Counted from the first letter of the stretch, positions 15,551-23,433 are shown. The stretch: 35,801 bases of DNA from CAZPRQ01 sp964589415 (GCA_964589415.1 CAZPRQ010000005.1:1-35801), one strand, 5' to 3'. The notes: generated from the letters alone by a model not told the origin. Program-made: numbers and translations.

Positions 15551-16243
15551 CTACTTTGCCTTTTCTTCCATTTGCTTGGCGGTGGCGCGACTCTTGGCGG
15601 AATTTAGACTGTCAAATATATCGCCACGGTATATCCATACTTTTATACCAACGGTGCCATATGTGGTAAAGGCCGTGGATCTGGCAAAATCTATATCAGC
15701 GCGCAAGGTATGAAGTGGAATTTTACCCTGAGACAAATGTTCAGTTCGGGCAATTTCCGCGCCGTTTAGACGTCCCCCAATCGCCACCTTAACTCCTTTG
15801 GCTCCGGCATTCATAACCTGTTCCAATGTTTGCTTCATTAACTTGCGGAAAGCAACTCGTTTTTCAATCTGCTCAGCAATACCATTGGCAATTACCTGGG
15901 ACTGCAAATTTACCTCGCGAACTTCTTCTATATTTACTTTAAGCTCTTTCTTAATCTTCAGCTTTGCTTTAATCTTTTTCTTAAAATCTTCAATACCCGC
16001 GCCTCCCTTACCAATAATTAATCCCGGCTTAGTTGTCTTAATAATTACTGTTACTGTTCCGTCATTAGTGCGTTCAATATCAACTCTGGCCAAACCGGCT
16101 TTATTCAGATGCTTTTCCAAGTATTCCCGAATTTGAACATCTTCACGCAGAAATTTGGCATAATGGGATTTGGAAAACCATCTTGATTTCCAAGTATCGG
16201 TAATCTTTAAGCGAAATGATGTTGGACTTATTTTATGGCCCAT
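15551..16243 (-). CDS. rpsC: Ribosomal protein uS3
   Basis: A 230-residue protein of the mRNA entry site with helicase-aiding basic residues. It starts MGHKISPTSFRL. The KH domain holds PGLIIGKGGAGIEDFKKKI (GxxG loop around 77-80). The C-terminal domain has GVKVAIGGRLNGAEIARTE and TTYGTVGIKVWIYRGD. The length is usual. Confidence 0.97.
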   Translation of the reverse strand: MGHKISPTSFRLKITDTWKSRWFSKSHYAKFLREDVQIREYLEKHLNKAGLARVDIERTNDGTVTVIIKTTKPGLIIGKGGAGIEDFKKKIKAKLKIKKELKVNIEEVREVNLQSQVIANGIAEQIEKRVAFRKLMKQTLEQVMNAGAKGVKVAIGGRLNGAEIARTEHLSQGKIPLHTLRADIDFARSTAFTTYGTVGIKVWIYRGDIFDSLNSAKSRATAKQMEEKAK

Positions 16244-16314
16244 AAATTAATATAAAAGGTTTAGTAAGATTTGTTGATTAAATAAATTAATCCGTTAAGT
16301 CTTGGTCAATGAAA

Positions 16315-16908
16315 TTACTCTCCCGATTTTCTGTTAAATAGCCTGCGCTTTTGCTGCACCTTGTTCATTTTTTTCTGTTCGCTGGTTTTGAGTGCCGCGG
16401 TACGCTTAGCCTCACTCTTGGGTTCTTTATTAACGGCGTCTTCGGCATCTACCGATACTGGTTTTTTATCCCCGCCAGCTTCATTTTTCGCGGTAAAGCG
16501 TTTAAGGAATCCGGCCCTTGCACCCTTGCCAGTGCCCCGCTTCTTCTCGGCCAAAGTAACATTTACATGGGACATTTTCCTTCGAATAATAAAAGCGCTG
16601 CCTCGAGCTCTGGGAAAATAGCGTCCTAAAACCTTGCCCATATCTGTGGTAATTGTGTGAATATATAAATGTTCGGGATTTAAAGAAAAATTATTCCGGG
16701 CATTGGCAACAGCTGAATCCAAGACTTTGGCAACCATAAGAGCGCCTTTCTTGTTCATATGCTTAAGCTGAGTTAGAGCGTGGTCGACGTACATGCCTTT
16801 AATGGCATTTGTAACCAACCGCAGCTTTCTTGGCGCGATTCTCAAATGGCGGGCATATGCCGTAACCAACTTGGGCTGTTCAATTTTTTGCTTCTTTTCT
16901 TCTACCAT
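16315..16908 (-). CDS. rplV: Ribosomal protein uL22 with long basic C-terminal extension
   Basis: A 197-residue protein, where most bacterial L22 have ~110. The core (about 15-125) is normal: RHLRIAPRKLRLVTNAIKG, KVLDSAVANARNNF, and the beta-hairpin region GRYFPRARGSAFIIRRKMSHVNVTL that lines the exit tunnel. The last ~70 residues are a low-complexity Lys/Ala/Glu tail ending KKMNKVQQKRRLFNRKSGE. Tails of this kind occur in other CPR ribosomal proteins. The tail starts after the globular domain and probably lies on the solvent side. Confidence 0.95.
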   Translation of the reverse strand: MVEEKKQKIEQPKLVTAYARHLRIAPRKLRLVTNAIKGMYVDHALTQLKHMNKKGALMVAKVLDSAVANARNNFSLNPEHLYIHTITTDMGKVLGRYFPRARGSAFIIRRKMSHVNVTLAEKKRGTGKGARAGFLKRFTAKNEAGGDKKPVSVDAEDAVNKEPKSEAKRTAALKTSEQKKMNKVQQKRRLFNRKSGE

Positions 16909-17020
16909 AAAAATAAAATAGTTATCTCACTCTCATGTGAATGTCGCGCATGTCGCGGATACCGAAGACCAATATTTAACTGATCTACGCTATCCGCGAA
17001 ATTCGCGTATCCATAAGTCG
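16909..17020. other. Spacer of CGCGGATA-type degenerate repeats
   Basis: The rpsS-rplV gap contains several variants of (T)CGCGGATA and its complement (TATCCGCGA) about 10-25 bp apart, with no gene. The same kind of string occurs at 14781-14818, 15014-15097 and 27521-27611. Confidence 0.5.
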
Positions 17021-17353
17021 TTACTTCTTAGCCGGCTCTTTCGCTGCCGAAAGTTTTGCTTTCTCAGCCACGGCTTTGGCAGCTTCTTGCTCCTTGGCCA
17101 TTTTACCGCCATGGCGGTTAAATTTGCGAGTTGGAGAAAATTCACCAAGTTTATGGCCAACCATATTTTCGGATACGAAAACTGGAATAAATGCCCTGCC
17201 GTTATGAACATTGAAAGTAAAACCTACCATCTCTGGTGCAATGGCACTGTCACGAGACCAAGTCTTAATTTGGTCCTTGCCAGCTTTTCCATTTAGCACC
17301 TTTTTCATAAGCTTGGGGTCTATAAACGGTCCTTTTTTCAAACTTCTAGACAT
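17021..17353 (-). CDS. rpsS: Ribosomal protein uS19 with Ala/Lys tail
   Basis: A 110-residue 30S head protein. It opens MSRSLKKGPFIDPKLMKKV and includes TWSRDSAIAPEMVGFTFNVHNG and FVSENMVGHKLGEFSPTR, all conserved. A ~25-residue Ala/Lys/Glu tail (from about 84) exceeds the usual ~92-residue length. Confidence 0.96.
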   Translation of the reverse strand: MSRSLKKGPFIDPKLMKKVLNGKAGKDQIKTWSRDSAIAPEMVGFTFNVHNGRAFIPVFVSENMVGHKLGEFSPTRKFNRHGGKMAKEQEAAKAVAEKAKLSAAKEPAKK

Positions 17354-17399
17354 ATAGTTAGATATTACTGCGGATCTGCTTAAAAATCCACTTTAGCTT

Positions 17400-18236
17400 T
17401 TACTTGCTTCGTCTTTTAACAATAAACTTTGAGCTAGGCTTCTTCTTTTCACGAGTCTTAACGCCAATCGCGTGCTTGCCCCATGGAGTCTTTGGATATT
17501 TTAAACCAATTGGATTATGACCTTCACCACCACCATGAGGATGGTCTACCGGGTTCATAACTTTACCGCGGACTGACGGACGCCAACCCATATGACGCAT
17601 TCTTCCGGCTTTACCTATTCGAACATTCATCCAATCCTGATTTGCCAACTGACCTACAGTAGCCGCGCATGCTTCTCGCACACGACGAATTTCACCGGAC
17701 GGCATCTTAAGTAAAGCATAACCGGCCTCCACAGTCTGTAAAATAGCATAACTACCGGCGCTATGGGCAATCTTACCTCCGTGCCCAGGAATTAATTCAA
17801 TATCATGAATAAAAGTACCAACGGGAATATTTTTTATAAGTAAACGGTTGCCTGGCAAAATTTCAGCCTGTTCGCCGAACATAACCTTGTCGCCAACTTT
17901 GGTACCCTGAGGAGTAAGCATAAAGCGTTTTTCACCATCTTGGTATGAAAGCAAAGAAATAAAAGCTGTACGGGTTGGATCGTATTCAATGGTACGCACC
18001 GTGGCCAGTATGCCTTTTTTATCCTGACGAGAAAAATCTACCAGACGGACTTTGCGGTTATAACCGCCTCCCTGGTGACGCACCGTAATTTTGCCGCTAT
18101 TATTGCGCCCGCCGGGCCTGGCTTTTGAATGAATAAGCCTTTTAGGAGTCTTTTCATGTTTGCGCAATACCGAATAGTCGGTCACGCTGTGAATGCGACG
18201 TCCCGCGGAAGTTGGTTTGTAAATTTTTACAGCCAT
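17400..18236 (-). CDS. rplB: Ribosomal protein uL2
   Basis: A 278-residue protein required for subunit joining and near the peptidyl-transferase centre. The start MAVKIYKPTSAGRRI is typical. The block MNPVDHPHGGGEGHNPIG (~225-242) carries the conserved histidine implicated in catalysis-related activity. The C-terminus KKKPSSKFIVKRRSK is standard, and the length is normal. Confidence 0.98.
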   Translation of the reverse strand: MAVKIYKPTSAGRRIHSVTDYSVLRKHEKTPKRLIHSKARPGGRNNSGKITVRHQGGGYNRKVRLVDFSRQDKKGILATVRTIEYDPTRTAFISLLSYQDGEKRFMLTPQGTKVGDKVMFGEQAEILPGNRLLIKNIPVGTFIHDIELIPGHGGKIAHSAGSYAILQTVEAGYALLKMPSGEIRRVREACAATVGQLANQDWMNVRIGKAGRMRHMGWRPSVRGKVMNPVDHPHGGGEGHNPIGLKYPKTPWGKHAIGVKTREKKKPSSKFIVKRRSK

Positions 18237-18285
18237 TTGATTAAATAATATCTATTATCTTTATAATATATCCTGACAAAATAAT

Positions 18286-18648
18286 TTATACGCTTGCTTC
18301 CATTCCAGAAATTTTTTCTCCCGCCTTGAGACTGACTATTGCTTTTCGAATACGGGCTGTTCTGCCGGCACGGCTTGCAAATGTCCGACGTTTTCCTGCG
18401 GTATTTATAATATTTACCTGAAGTACTTTAACTTTATAAACTTTTTCCACCGCCTGCTTAACCAATATTTTATTGGCACCGGGAGCTATTTCAAACACAT
18501 ACTTGCTTATCTGGGAAAGTCGGCTGGCCTTTTCTGACAATCGAGGTTTAACTAAGGCAACGGTAATAAGCGGACTCGAAGTTTCAATCTTAACTTCGGG
18601 GACTTTGTCTTCGGCCTTGGATTCAGTTTTTTGTTGGATAATAGCCAT
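18286..18648 (-). CDS. rplW: Ribosomal protein uL23
   Basis: A 120-residue protein at the tunnel exit that forms the main docking site for trigger factor and SRP. The ferredoxin-like core contains KPRLSEKASRLSQISKYVFEIAPGANKILVKQAVEKVYKVKV. The ~30-residue N-terminal extension (QQKTESKAEDKVPEVKIE) is absent in many bacteria. The next segment usually has KxKR, here GKRRTFASRAGR. Confidence 0.94.
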   Translation of the reverse strand: MAIIQQKTESKAEDKVPEVKIETSSPLITVALVKPRLSEKASRLSQISKYVFEIAPGANKILVKQAVEKVYKVKVLQVNIINTAGKRRTFASRAGRTARIRKAIVSLKAGEKISGMEASV

Positions 18649-18677
18649 ACAATAAAGCTTATATGCTTACAAGGAAA

Positions 18678-19319
18678 TTACTTTAAATAAGTTTTTTCAA
18701 TTACATTCAGCGCGTCTTTTAAAATTACAAGACTGCTGGATTTAAGAACATCTACCACATTTAAACTGTTTGCGAGTGTCGGGCTTATAGTGGGAATGTT
18801 GCGGGAAGCACGAACTAAAACTTCGTCCTTCTTGGGGAGCAAAAACAAAGTCTTTTTCCCCATATCCTTAAATGCGCCTTTCAAATCTTTCATTACTTTA
18901 ATAAATTCCTTGGTTTTGGGAGCGGAAAGTTCAATGTTTTCAACGACTACCAATCGTCCGTCCTGAGCTTTATCTGACAAGGACATAAAAAGCGCTTTCG
19001 TCTTAGCTTTCTTGTTCAGCTTCAATTCCCAATTACGGCTTGACCTCGGACCAAAAGTAACACCGCCATGGCGCCAAATTGGACTACGCGTAGAACCTGC
19101 ACGTGCCCGGCCGGTACCTTTCTGTTTCCAAGGTTTTCTACCACCGCCCGCGACTTCGCCCCTGGTCTTAGTATGGCTCGTTCCCTTGCGCGCGTTAGAA
19201 AGCTGGATCCGAACGGCTTCAGCAATCAAATGCTTGGAAGGTTTAACTTCAAAAATCTTGGAGTTCAATTCAATTTCACCAACGGATTCGCCTTTTTGAT
19301 TGTAAACGGATGTCTTCAT
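18678..19319 (-). CDS. rplD: Ribosomal protein uL4
   Basis: A 213-residue protein whose extended loop reaches the exit tunnel constriction. That loop is visible as ARKGTSHTKTRGEVAGGGRKPWKQKGTGRARAGSTRSPIWRHGGVTFGP (~43-91). The last part, LKSSSLVILKDALNVIEKTY, is the usual C-terminus. In Escherichia coli L4 represses the S10 operon. The 240-bp gap and the promoter upstream of rplC are candidate sites for any analogous control. Confidence 0.96.
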   Translation of the reverse strand: MKTSVYNQKGESVGEIELNSKIFEVKPSKHLIAEAVRIQLSNARKGTSHTKTRGEVAGGGRKPWKQKGTGRARAGSTRSPIWRHGGVTFGPRSSRNWELKLNKKAKTKALFMSLSDKAQDGRLVVVENIELSAPKTKEFIKVMKDLKGAFKDMGKKTLFLLPKKDEVLVRASRNIPTISPTLANSLNVVDVLKSSSLVILKDALNVIEKTYLK

Positions 19320-19345
19320 ATTGAGGAGCTTATACGCTCAAGCTA

Positions 19346-20005
19346 TTATTTCTTCTTGCCTTCGCTTAACTGCATAGTTTTAACTAAAGATGTAACGTTG
19401 CCAGTCGAAACAATCCTAACCAACCCATTTCTGTGTCCGGGAATCGCGCCTTTTAAGCTAATTAAGCCTCTGGCAGCATCTATTTCCACAACCTGCAAAT
19501 TTTTTACAGTTACATTAACAGCGCCCATATGACCGGCCATTCTTAAACCTTTGCGGGTATGCTGAGGAAAACGCTGACCAATAGAACCCACGGAACGCGG
19601 CCTGTCGTGACCGTGACTGGCCGGAAAACCGGCAAATCCATGACGCTTAATGGCTCCGGCAAAACCCCGGCCTTTTGAAACACCTTCCACATTTACCACT
19701 TCGCCGACTTGAAAAGTGGAAACATCCACTTTTTGGCCGCGCTGGTAAGCAGAAACATCTTCCACTCTAAATTCTTTAATAACCGCAAAAGAACCCAATT
19801 CTTTTAAATGTCCCGAAAGCGCTTTGGAAGTATGCCTTTTTGGCCCCGTTCCTACCTGTACTGCCGAATATTTGTCTTTGCCTTCCTTGGTTTTTACCTG
19901 GGTAACCACCATTGGATTGGCTTTTATAACCGTAACAGGAACCACTTCACCGCTTTCCGTAAAATACTGCGTCATATTCAATTTGCGTCCGAGTAAAAAA
20001 TTCAT
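19346..20005 (-). CDS. rplC: Ribosomal protein uL3
   Basis: A 219-residue 50S assembly-initiator with a loop extending to the peptidyl-transferase centre. Start chosen at the ATG at 20005 (MNFLLGRKLNMTQYF), which gives the usual L3 beginning. An in-frame ATG at 20017 adds four residues. Conserved core: KGRGFAGAIKRHGFAGFPASHGHDRPRSVGSIGQ, then RKGLRMAGHMGAVNVTVKNLQVV. The variable loop reads QRFPQHTRKG. It is preceded by its own promoter-like sequence. Confidence 0.95.
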   Translation of the reverse strand: MNFLLGRKLNMTQYFTESGEVVPVTVIKANPMVVTQVKTKEGKDKYSAVQVGTGPKRHTSKALSGHLKELGSFAVIKEFRVEDVSAYQRGQKVDVSTFQVGEVVNVEGVSKGRGFAGAIKRHGFAGFPASHGHDRPRSVGSIGQRFPQHTRKGLRMAGHMGAVNVTVKNLQVVEIDAARGLISLKGAIPGHRNGLVRIVSTGNVTSLVKTMQLSEGKKK

Positions 20006-20031
20006 AGTTGCTCGCATTGGTACCGAAGTTA

Positions 20032-20059
20032 ATTATAACTTGGTACTTACGTTAGTAAA
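20032..20059 (-). promoter_or_regulatory. Internal promoter before rplC
   Basis: TTTACT (20054-20059) and TATAAT (20032-20037) are spaced by 16 bp on the minus strand. Transcription from here would start about 20 nt before the rplC start codon. It lies in the 240-bp rpsJ-rplC gap, which holds no gene. The gap also carries a short hairpin GCGCAAAA...TTGCGC-type near 20212-20226. Confidence 0.6.
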
Positions 20060-20257
20060 TAAAAAACAGGCTCTTCGCCCTAATAAATTATCCGGAATTC
20101 TATCCGAACATTCATGTAAGCGAATCGTTATCTGAGGCGGCAAAGTTTTTTGGACTTTTTACGCTCCAGAACCTATTCACGTTCTACACAGACAACATGC
20201 TTAGCCTTTACGCGCAATGTTTTGCGCCAAACTAGTCAGTTCTGCGTATCTGTGGAA

Positions 20258-20584
20258 TTAACTCATTTTAATCTCTACATCCACCCCAGCTGGCAAGTTC
20301 AAATTTGTCAGCGCGTCTATGGTTTTTGGGGTGGCTTGTAAAATATCAATTAACCGCTTGTGTACCCGCATTTCAAACTGTTCCCGGCTGTCCTTGTGGA
20401 CAAAAGTAGAACGCAATACGGTATACTTGGTTTTTTCCGTTGGAAGAGGAACCGGGCCGGAAATAGTGGCTCCTGTCCGTTTGGCAGTATCCACAATTTG
20501 CTTCGCGCTCTGATCTATTAGCTTATGATCGTACGCCCGAATTTTTATACGAATTCTGGGTGCTTTTTCTACTGCCTTTTCCAT
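20258..20584 (-). CDS. rpsJ: Ribosomal protein uS10
   Basis: A 108-residue 30S head protein that also partners NusB/NusG in antitermination. Conserved blocks: RIRIKIRAYDHKLIDQSAKQIVDTAKRTGATISGPVPLPTEK, and the loop THRKDSRE-like VHKDSREQFEMRVHKRLIDI, then LPAGVDVEIK at the end. It is the first gene of the ribosomal cluster and follows a consensus promoter. Confidence 0.97.
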   Translation of the reverse strand: MEKAVEKAPRIRIKIRAYDHKLIDQSAKQIVDTAKRTGATISGPVPLPTEKTKYTVLRSTFVHKDSREQFEMRVHKRLIDILQATPKTIDALTNLNLPAGVDVEIKMS

Positions 20585-20669
20585 GAAAGCTTTAAGACCT
20601 TGGGAAAGATCGGTTAATGAATATGCTTAAAAAATAGGCTTGAAATACTTATTCAACAGCCACTGGCAT

Positions 20670-20698
20670 ATTTTATACCAGGTAACTTTTTTTGTCAA
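20670..20698 (-). promoter_or_regulatory. Main promoter of the S10-spc ribosomal cluster
   Basis: TTGACA (20693-20698) is 17 bp from TAAAAT (20670-20675) on the minus strand. An overlapping TATAAA at 20672-20677 would give a 15-bp spacer. The leader to rpsJ is ~80 nt, and no strong attenuator hairpin is seen in it. Confidence 0.8.
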
Positions 20699-20766
20699 AT
20701 GCCAAATACACAATTTTCCAAACTTTACCCTCCCTGTCATCCACAGAAATTCCTTTGAATTTTATG

Positions 20767-20795
20767 TTGACAAATAATCATTATTCTGATATAAT
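20767..20795 (+). promoter_or_regulatory. Perfect-consensus promoter of the 20919 gene
   Basis: TTGACA (20767-20772), a 17-bp spacer and TATAAT (20790-20795) match the sigma-70 consensus exactly. It diverges from the S10-cluster promoter ~70 bp away. Confidence 0.88.
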
Positions 20796-20804
20796 TACTT
20801 TTAA

Positions 20805-20873
20805 GTGGCTGAAGTGAAAATGTGCAAAAACATTGGGGTTTATTGTCCTTTTGCCCATTTTCACCCAAGCCAC
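20805..20873 (+). promoter_or_regulatory. Long 5'-leader hairpin
   Basis: GTGGCT (20805-20810) pairs with AGCCAC (20868-20873), GTGAAAATG (20814-20822) with CATTTTCAC (20856-20864), and GCAAAA (20824-20829) with TTTTGC (20849-20854). This gives 21 bp interrupted by one 3x3 and one 1x1 internal loop and capped by a ~19-nt loop. It begins at the predicted transcript 5' end, ~45 nt before the start codon. It may stabilise the message or serve as a regulatory site. Confidence 0.7.
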
Positions 20874-20918
20874 GCAAATATAAATGGAGGTTTGGGAATT
20901 TTGAAATAGGAGTAACCC

Positions 20919-21245
20919 TTGATTAAAAACCTTGAGCCGCTTACGTTACGAGCGGCACTGGAAAACCTAGAGATGCAAAAAGCTAGGATCGAGCGTCAAA
21001 TCCGGACGCTTCGCGGATCCATCTCAAGAATCCAAACCCGCAAACCCGGCCGGCACTCGCTAGTAGTTGTCAGCCTGCTCAATCAGTACAAGGCGGCGGG
21101 CGAGGGGTCGCCCATGCCTAACAAAAATCGCAAGCGGCCGCCAATGTCAGCCGAAGTCCGCGCGCGGATTTCGGAAACCCAGCGCTTCCGTTGGGCCGCC
21201 TTGCGCCAGAGCAACGCCGCCCAAAACCAGAGCGCGCAGCAATAA
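20919..21245 (+). CDS. Small basic protein, NUMOD3-like C-terminal motif
   Basis: A 108-residue basic protein translated from TTG at 20919 with AGGAG at 20908-20912 and a 6-nt spacer. Residues ~10-40 form a charged helix (LRAALENLEMQKARIERQIR), probably a coiled coil. Residues ~70-95 read KNRKRPPMSAEVRARISETQRFRWAALR. This resembles the short S-x-E-x-R-x-+-I-S-E/A-x-Q-+-x-R-W-A motifs found in DNA-associated proteins and in NUMOD-type modules. It is more GC-rich than the ribosomal genes and isolated between two divergent operons, with promoter, leader hairpin and terminator of its own. A nucleic-acid-binding role is a guess, and horizontal acquisition is possible. Confidence 0.7.
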   Translation: MIKNLEPLTLRAALENLEMQKARIERQIRTLRGSISRIQTRKPGRHSLVVVSLLNQYKAAGEGSPMPNKNRKRPPMSAEVRARISETQRFRWAALRQSNAAQNQSAQQ

Positions 21246-21268
21246 AGCGCGCTAAGTCCACCCCCTCC

Positions 21269-21301
21269 CCCGCCGACTAAGCAGTACGGCGGGCTTTTTT
21301 T
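21269..21301 (+). terminator. Intrinsic terminator of the 20919 gene
   Basis: CCCGCCG (21269-21275) pairs with CGGCGGG (21287-21293), followed by C and seven T residues. Confidence 0.9.
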
Positions 21302-21325
21302 ATCTTCATCAATTTTATCTTCATC

Positions 21326-21362
21326 AAATAGTCCCATAGTACAGACTATGAGACTATTTTGC
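21326..21362. terminator. Second hairpin between convergent genes
   Basis: CAAATAGTC..CATAG and CTATG..GACTATTTTG form a near-perfect stem around a short loop. It may stop readthrough from either side. Confidence 0.5.
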
Positions 21363-21416
21363 TTATTTTAATTTCATTTTTTTCGCCAAAAAATTTTTCT
21401 CAGGAAAACAAAAACA

Positions 21417-21449
21417 AAAGACCCCCAAGGTTTACTTTTGGGGGTCTTT
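21417..21449 (-). terminator. Terminator of tuf
   Basis: AAAGACCCCCAA (21417-21428) pairs with TTGGGGGTCTTT (21438-21449). On the minus strand a T-rich run follows. It lies 27 bp past the tuf stop codon. Confidence 0.88.
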
Positions 21450-21475
21450 AAAAAACTTGTAGAAACGATGTTGGC

Positions 21476-22666
21476 TTATTTGAGAATTTTAGTTACCACA
21501 CCGGCACCTACGGTTTTACCGCCTTCGCGGATAGCAAACTTGCCTTTTTCTTCCATGGCTACCGGGGTAATGAGTTTAACTACCAACTTAACGGTATCGC
21601 CTGGCATTACCATTTCCTGGCCTTCCGGCAACACAACTTCGCCGGTTACGTCCGTGGTGCGGACATAAAACTGCGGCTTATAACCCTTAAAGAATGGGGT
21701 GTGGCGACCGCCTTCTTCTTTGCTCAAAATATATACTTCGGTTTCAAAGTCGGTATGCGGAGTAATAGAACCCGGCTTGGCCAAAACCTGGCCGCGTTCT
21801 ACATCTTCCTTTTTAGTGCCGCGAAGTAAAATTCCCGCGTTGTCACCGGCCATGCCGGAATCCAACTGCTTGTTGAACATTTCAATACCTGTAACCACGG
21901 TCTTGGTGGTTGGGCGGATACCGACAATTTCAATTTCATCGGAAAGTTTAACTTCACCGCGTTCAATACGTCCGGTAACCACGGTACCGCGGCCTTCAAT
22001 AGAGAAAATATCTTCAATCGGCATTAAAAACGGCTTATCCGTTTCGCGCTGCGGATCTGGGATATAGTTATCCAAAGCTTCCACCAGCTTCAAAATGGCG
22101 CCTTCGCCAATTTCCGAAGTGTCGCCTTCCAAGGCTTTTAAGGCAGAACCTTTTATAATTGGAGTATCTTTACCCGGGAACTGATATTTGGTGAGTAAGT
22201 CGCGGATTTCTTCTTCCACAAGCATAATAAGTTCCTGATCCTGAACCATGTCCACTTTATTCATAAACACCACAATGTAAGGCACGCCTACTTGGCGAGC
22301 CAATAAAATGTGTTCGCGAGTCTGAGGCATAGGGCCGTCAGCCGCGGAGACTACCAAAATAGCGCCGTCCATTTGAGCGGCACCGGTAATCATGTTCTTA
22401 ATATAGTCGGCATGTCCCGGACAGTCCACGTGCGCGTAGTGGCGCTTTTCGGACTCATATTCCACGTGCGCGGTGTTAATGGTAATACCGCGAGCTTTTT
22501 CTTCCGGAGCGTTGTCAATCTGGTCGTAAGCCTTTGCTTTGGACTTGCCGGATTTGGAGAGCACGGTTGTAATAGCCGCGGTCAAGGTTGTCTTGCCGTG
22601 GTCTACGTGACCAATGGTTCCCACGTTCACGTGAGTCTTGGAACGGTCAAATTTGCCTTCTGCCAT
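21476..22666 (-). CDS. tuf: Elongation factor Tu
   Basis: A 396-residue GTPase that delivers aminoacyl-tRNA to the ribosome. G1 is GHVDHGKT at 19-26, followed by RGITIN (G2), DCPGHADY (G3), NKVDM (G4) and SALKALEG (G5 region). Domains 2 and 3 end AIREGGKTVGAGVVTKI. Start set at ATG 22666 (MAEGKFDRSKTHVNVGTIG), preceded by AAGGAA at 22673-22678. A longer open frame to 22801 would begin with TTG inside the leader and has no homology. It stands alone, apart from fusA, with its own promoter and terminator. Confidence 0.98.
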   Translation of the reverse strand: MAEGKFDRSKTHVNVGTIGHVDHGKTTLTAAITTVLSKSGKSKAKAYDQIDNAPEEKARGITINTAHVEYESEKRHYAHVDCPGHADYIKNMITGAAQMDGAILVVSAADGPMPQTREHILLARQVGVPYIVVFMNKVDMVQDQELIMLVEEEIRDLLTKYQFPGKDTPIIKGSALKALEGDTSEIGEGAILKLVEALDNYIPDPQRETDKPFLMPIEDIFSIEGRGTVVTGRIERGEVKLSDEIEIVGIRPTTKTVVTGIEMFNKQLDSGMAGDNAGILLRGTKKEDVERGQVLAKPGSITPHTDFETEVYILSKEEGGRHTPFFKGYKPQFYVRTTDVTGEVVLPEGQEMVMPGDTVKLVVKLITPVAMEEKGKFAIREGGKTVGAGVVTKILK

Positions 22667-22885
22667 TGCAGATTCCTTTCGGTACCAATTATGTTTGGAA
22701 TGGTTTAGTCCGTTACCGGACATACAAACGACGCCCAAACTTAAATTTGGTACGGGTCCCGAGACCCCCCTCATCACTGACGCATATCGATAAGGCGCCA
22801 ATGCCGAGGGTATCTCTTTTTTCCCGAGTAATCGGGATCCAGGGACAAATTTAATTTTAAGATATACGTTACTAAACGTAAAAAA
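22667..22885 (-). promoter_or_regulatory. ~210-nt tuf 5' leader with hairpins
   Basis: Between the tuf promoter and start codon the minus strand holds short hairpins: ACGTT/AACGT near 22865-22880, CCCGATTACTCGGG near 22823-22836, and a GGTC/GACC-type stem near 22755-22770. There is no U-run after the last, so it is not an obvious terminator. A long leader before tuf suggests post-transcriptional control, but that is an inference. Confidence 0.5.
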
Positions 22886-22914
22886 ATTTTACCTCAAATT
22901 TAACCTTCTGTCAA
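22886..22914 (-). promoter_or_regulatory. tuf promoter
   Basis: TTGACA (22909-22914) and TAAAAT (22886-22891) are 17 bp apart on the minus strand. The -35 box contains the TGA stop codon of the upstream gene. Confidence 0.85.
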
Positions 22915-23390
22915 ACGCGCAAAAAATCAGCCGATAATAAAAAACGGGCGCCTGTGGCACCCGCTATGCGCTTTTTTGACGCGCCTTTTAAGGCATCTCG
23001 CATGAGCGCTTTTTTCACCAAGTCCGCCGCAATTACCCCGTTAACCTCTGCACGCGCCAGAATAACCGGCTCGGCAATTTTCATACCCAGAAAGGGCCGA
23101 ATAAATTCCTTGTTAGGATGTTTGAAATTTCCTACCCCGTTGATATGGATTATCACACCGTCTCTTTCTTTTTTCAGAGTAAGAATAACGTGCATGTCAT
23201 AAGGCACGTGGATGGTCTGGGTGTGCTTGTGCAAAGCCCTGGCAAATGAATCGGTAAAAACCCGAAAGTACTCTTTGTGAGATTGACCAATGATGTCGGG
23301 ATTAATAATGTCACTAATGACCACTATCGTCCTTTTTTCAGCCGTCAAAATCATCTGGCTGGCCAAAGCCGCAAAAACGATTAATTTCAT
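22911..23390 (-). CDS. Secreted hypothetical protein, paralogue of the 23434-23931 gene; terminator inside ORF
   Basis: A 159-residue protein with a short signal peptide (MKLIVFAALASQMILTAEKR, probable cleavage near 18). It has no known domain. The mature part alternates beta strands and helices: TIVVISDIINPDI, a helix with EYFRVFTDSFARALHKH, strands HVILTLKKERDGVIIHINGV, and a C-terminal helix VNGVIAADLVKKALMRDAL. The same order of elements occurs in the next gene upstream. The start at 23390 has AAGGAG at 23397-23402. An intrinsic terminator (22939-22963) lies before the stop codon, so most transcripts should lack a stop. If the real product ends earlier, the last ~11 codons are not expressed. 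Confidence 0.7.
   Translation of the reverse strand: MKLIVFAALASQMILTAEKRTIVVISDIINPDIIGQSHKEYFRVFTDSFARALHKHTQTIHVPYDMHVILTLKKERDGVIIHINGVGNFKHPNKEFIRPFLGMKIAEPVILARAEVNGVIAADLVKKALMRDALKGASKKRIAGATGARFLLSADFLRV
22939..22963 (-). terminator. Intrinsic terminator inside the 3' end of an ORF
   Basis: On the minus strand CGGGTGCC (22956-22963) pairs with GGCGCCCG (22945-22952) around ACA and is followed by six T residues (22939-22944). It lies ~28 nt before the TGA at 22911. Confidence 0.85.
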
Positions 23391-23433
23391 TCTCCACTCC
23401 TTAATTTGGAATGTATCTAGTATACCAAATTTA

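Noticed and set aside
22667..22801. N-terminally extended EF-Tu
   Set aside because: The extension begins with TTG, has no homology and lies in the leader. The ATG at 22666 has a ribosome-binding site and the standard sequence.
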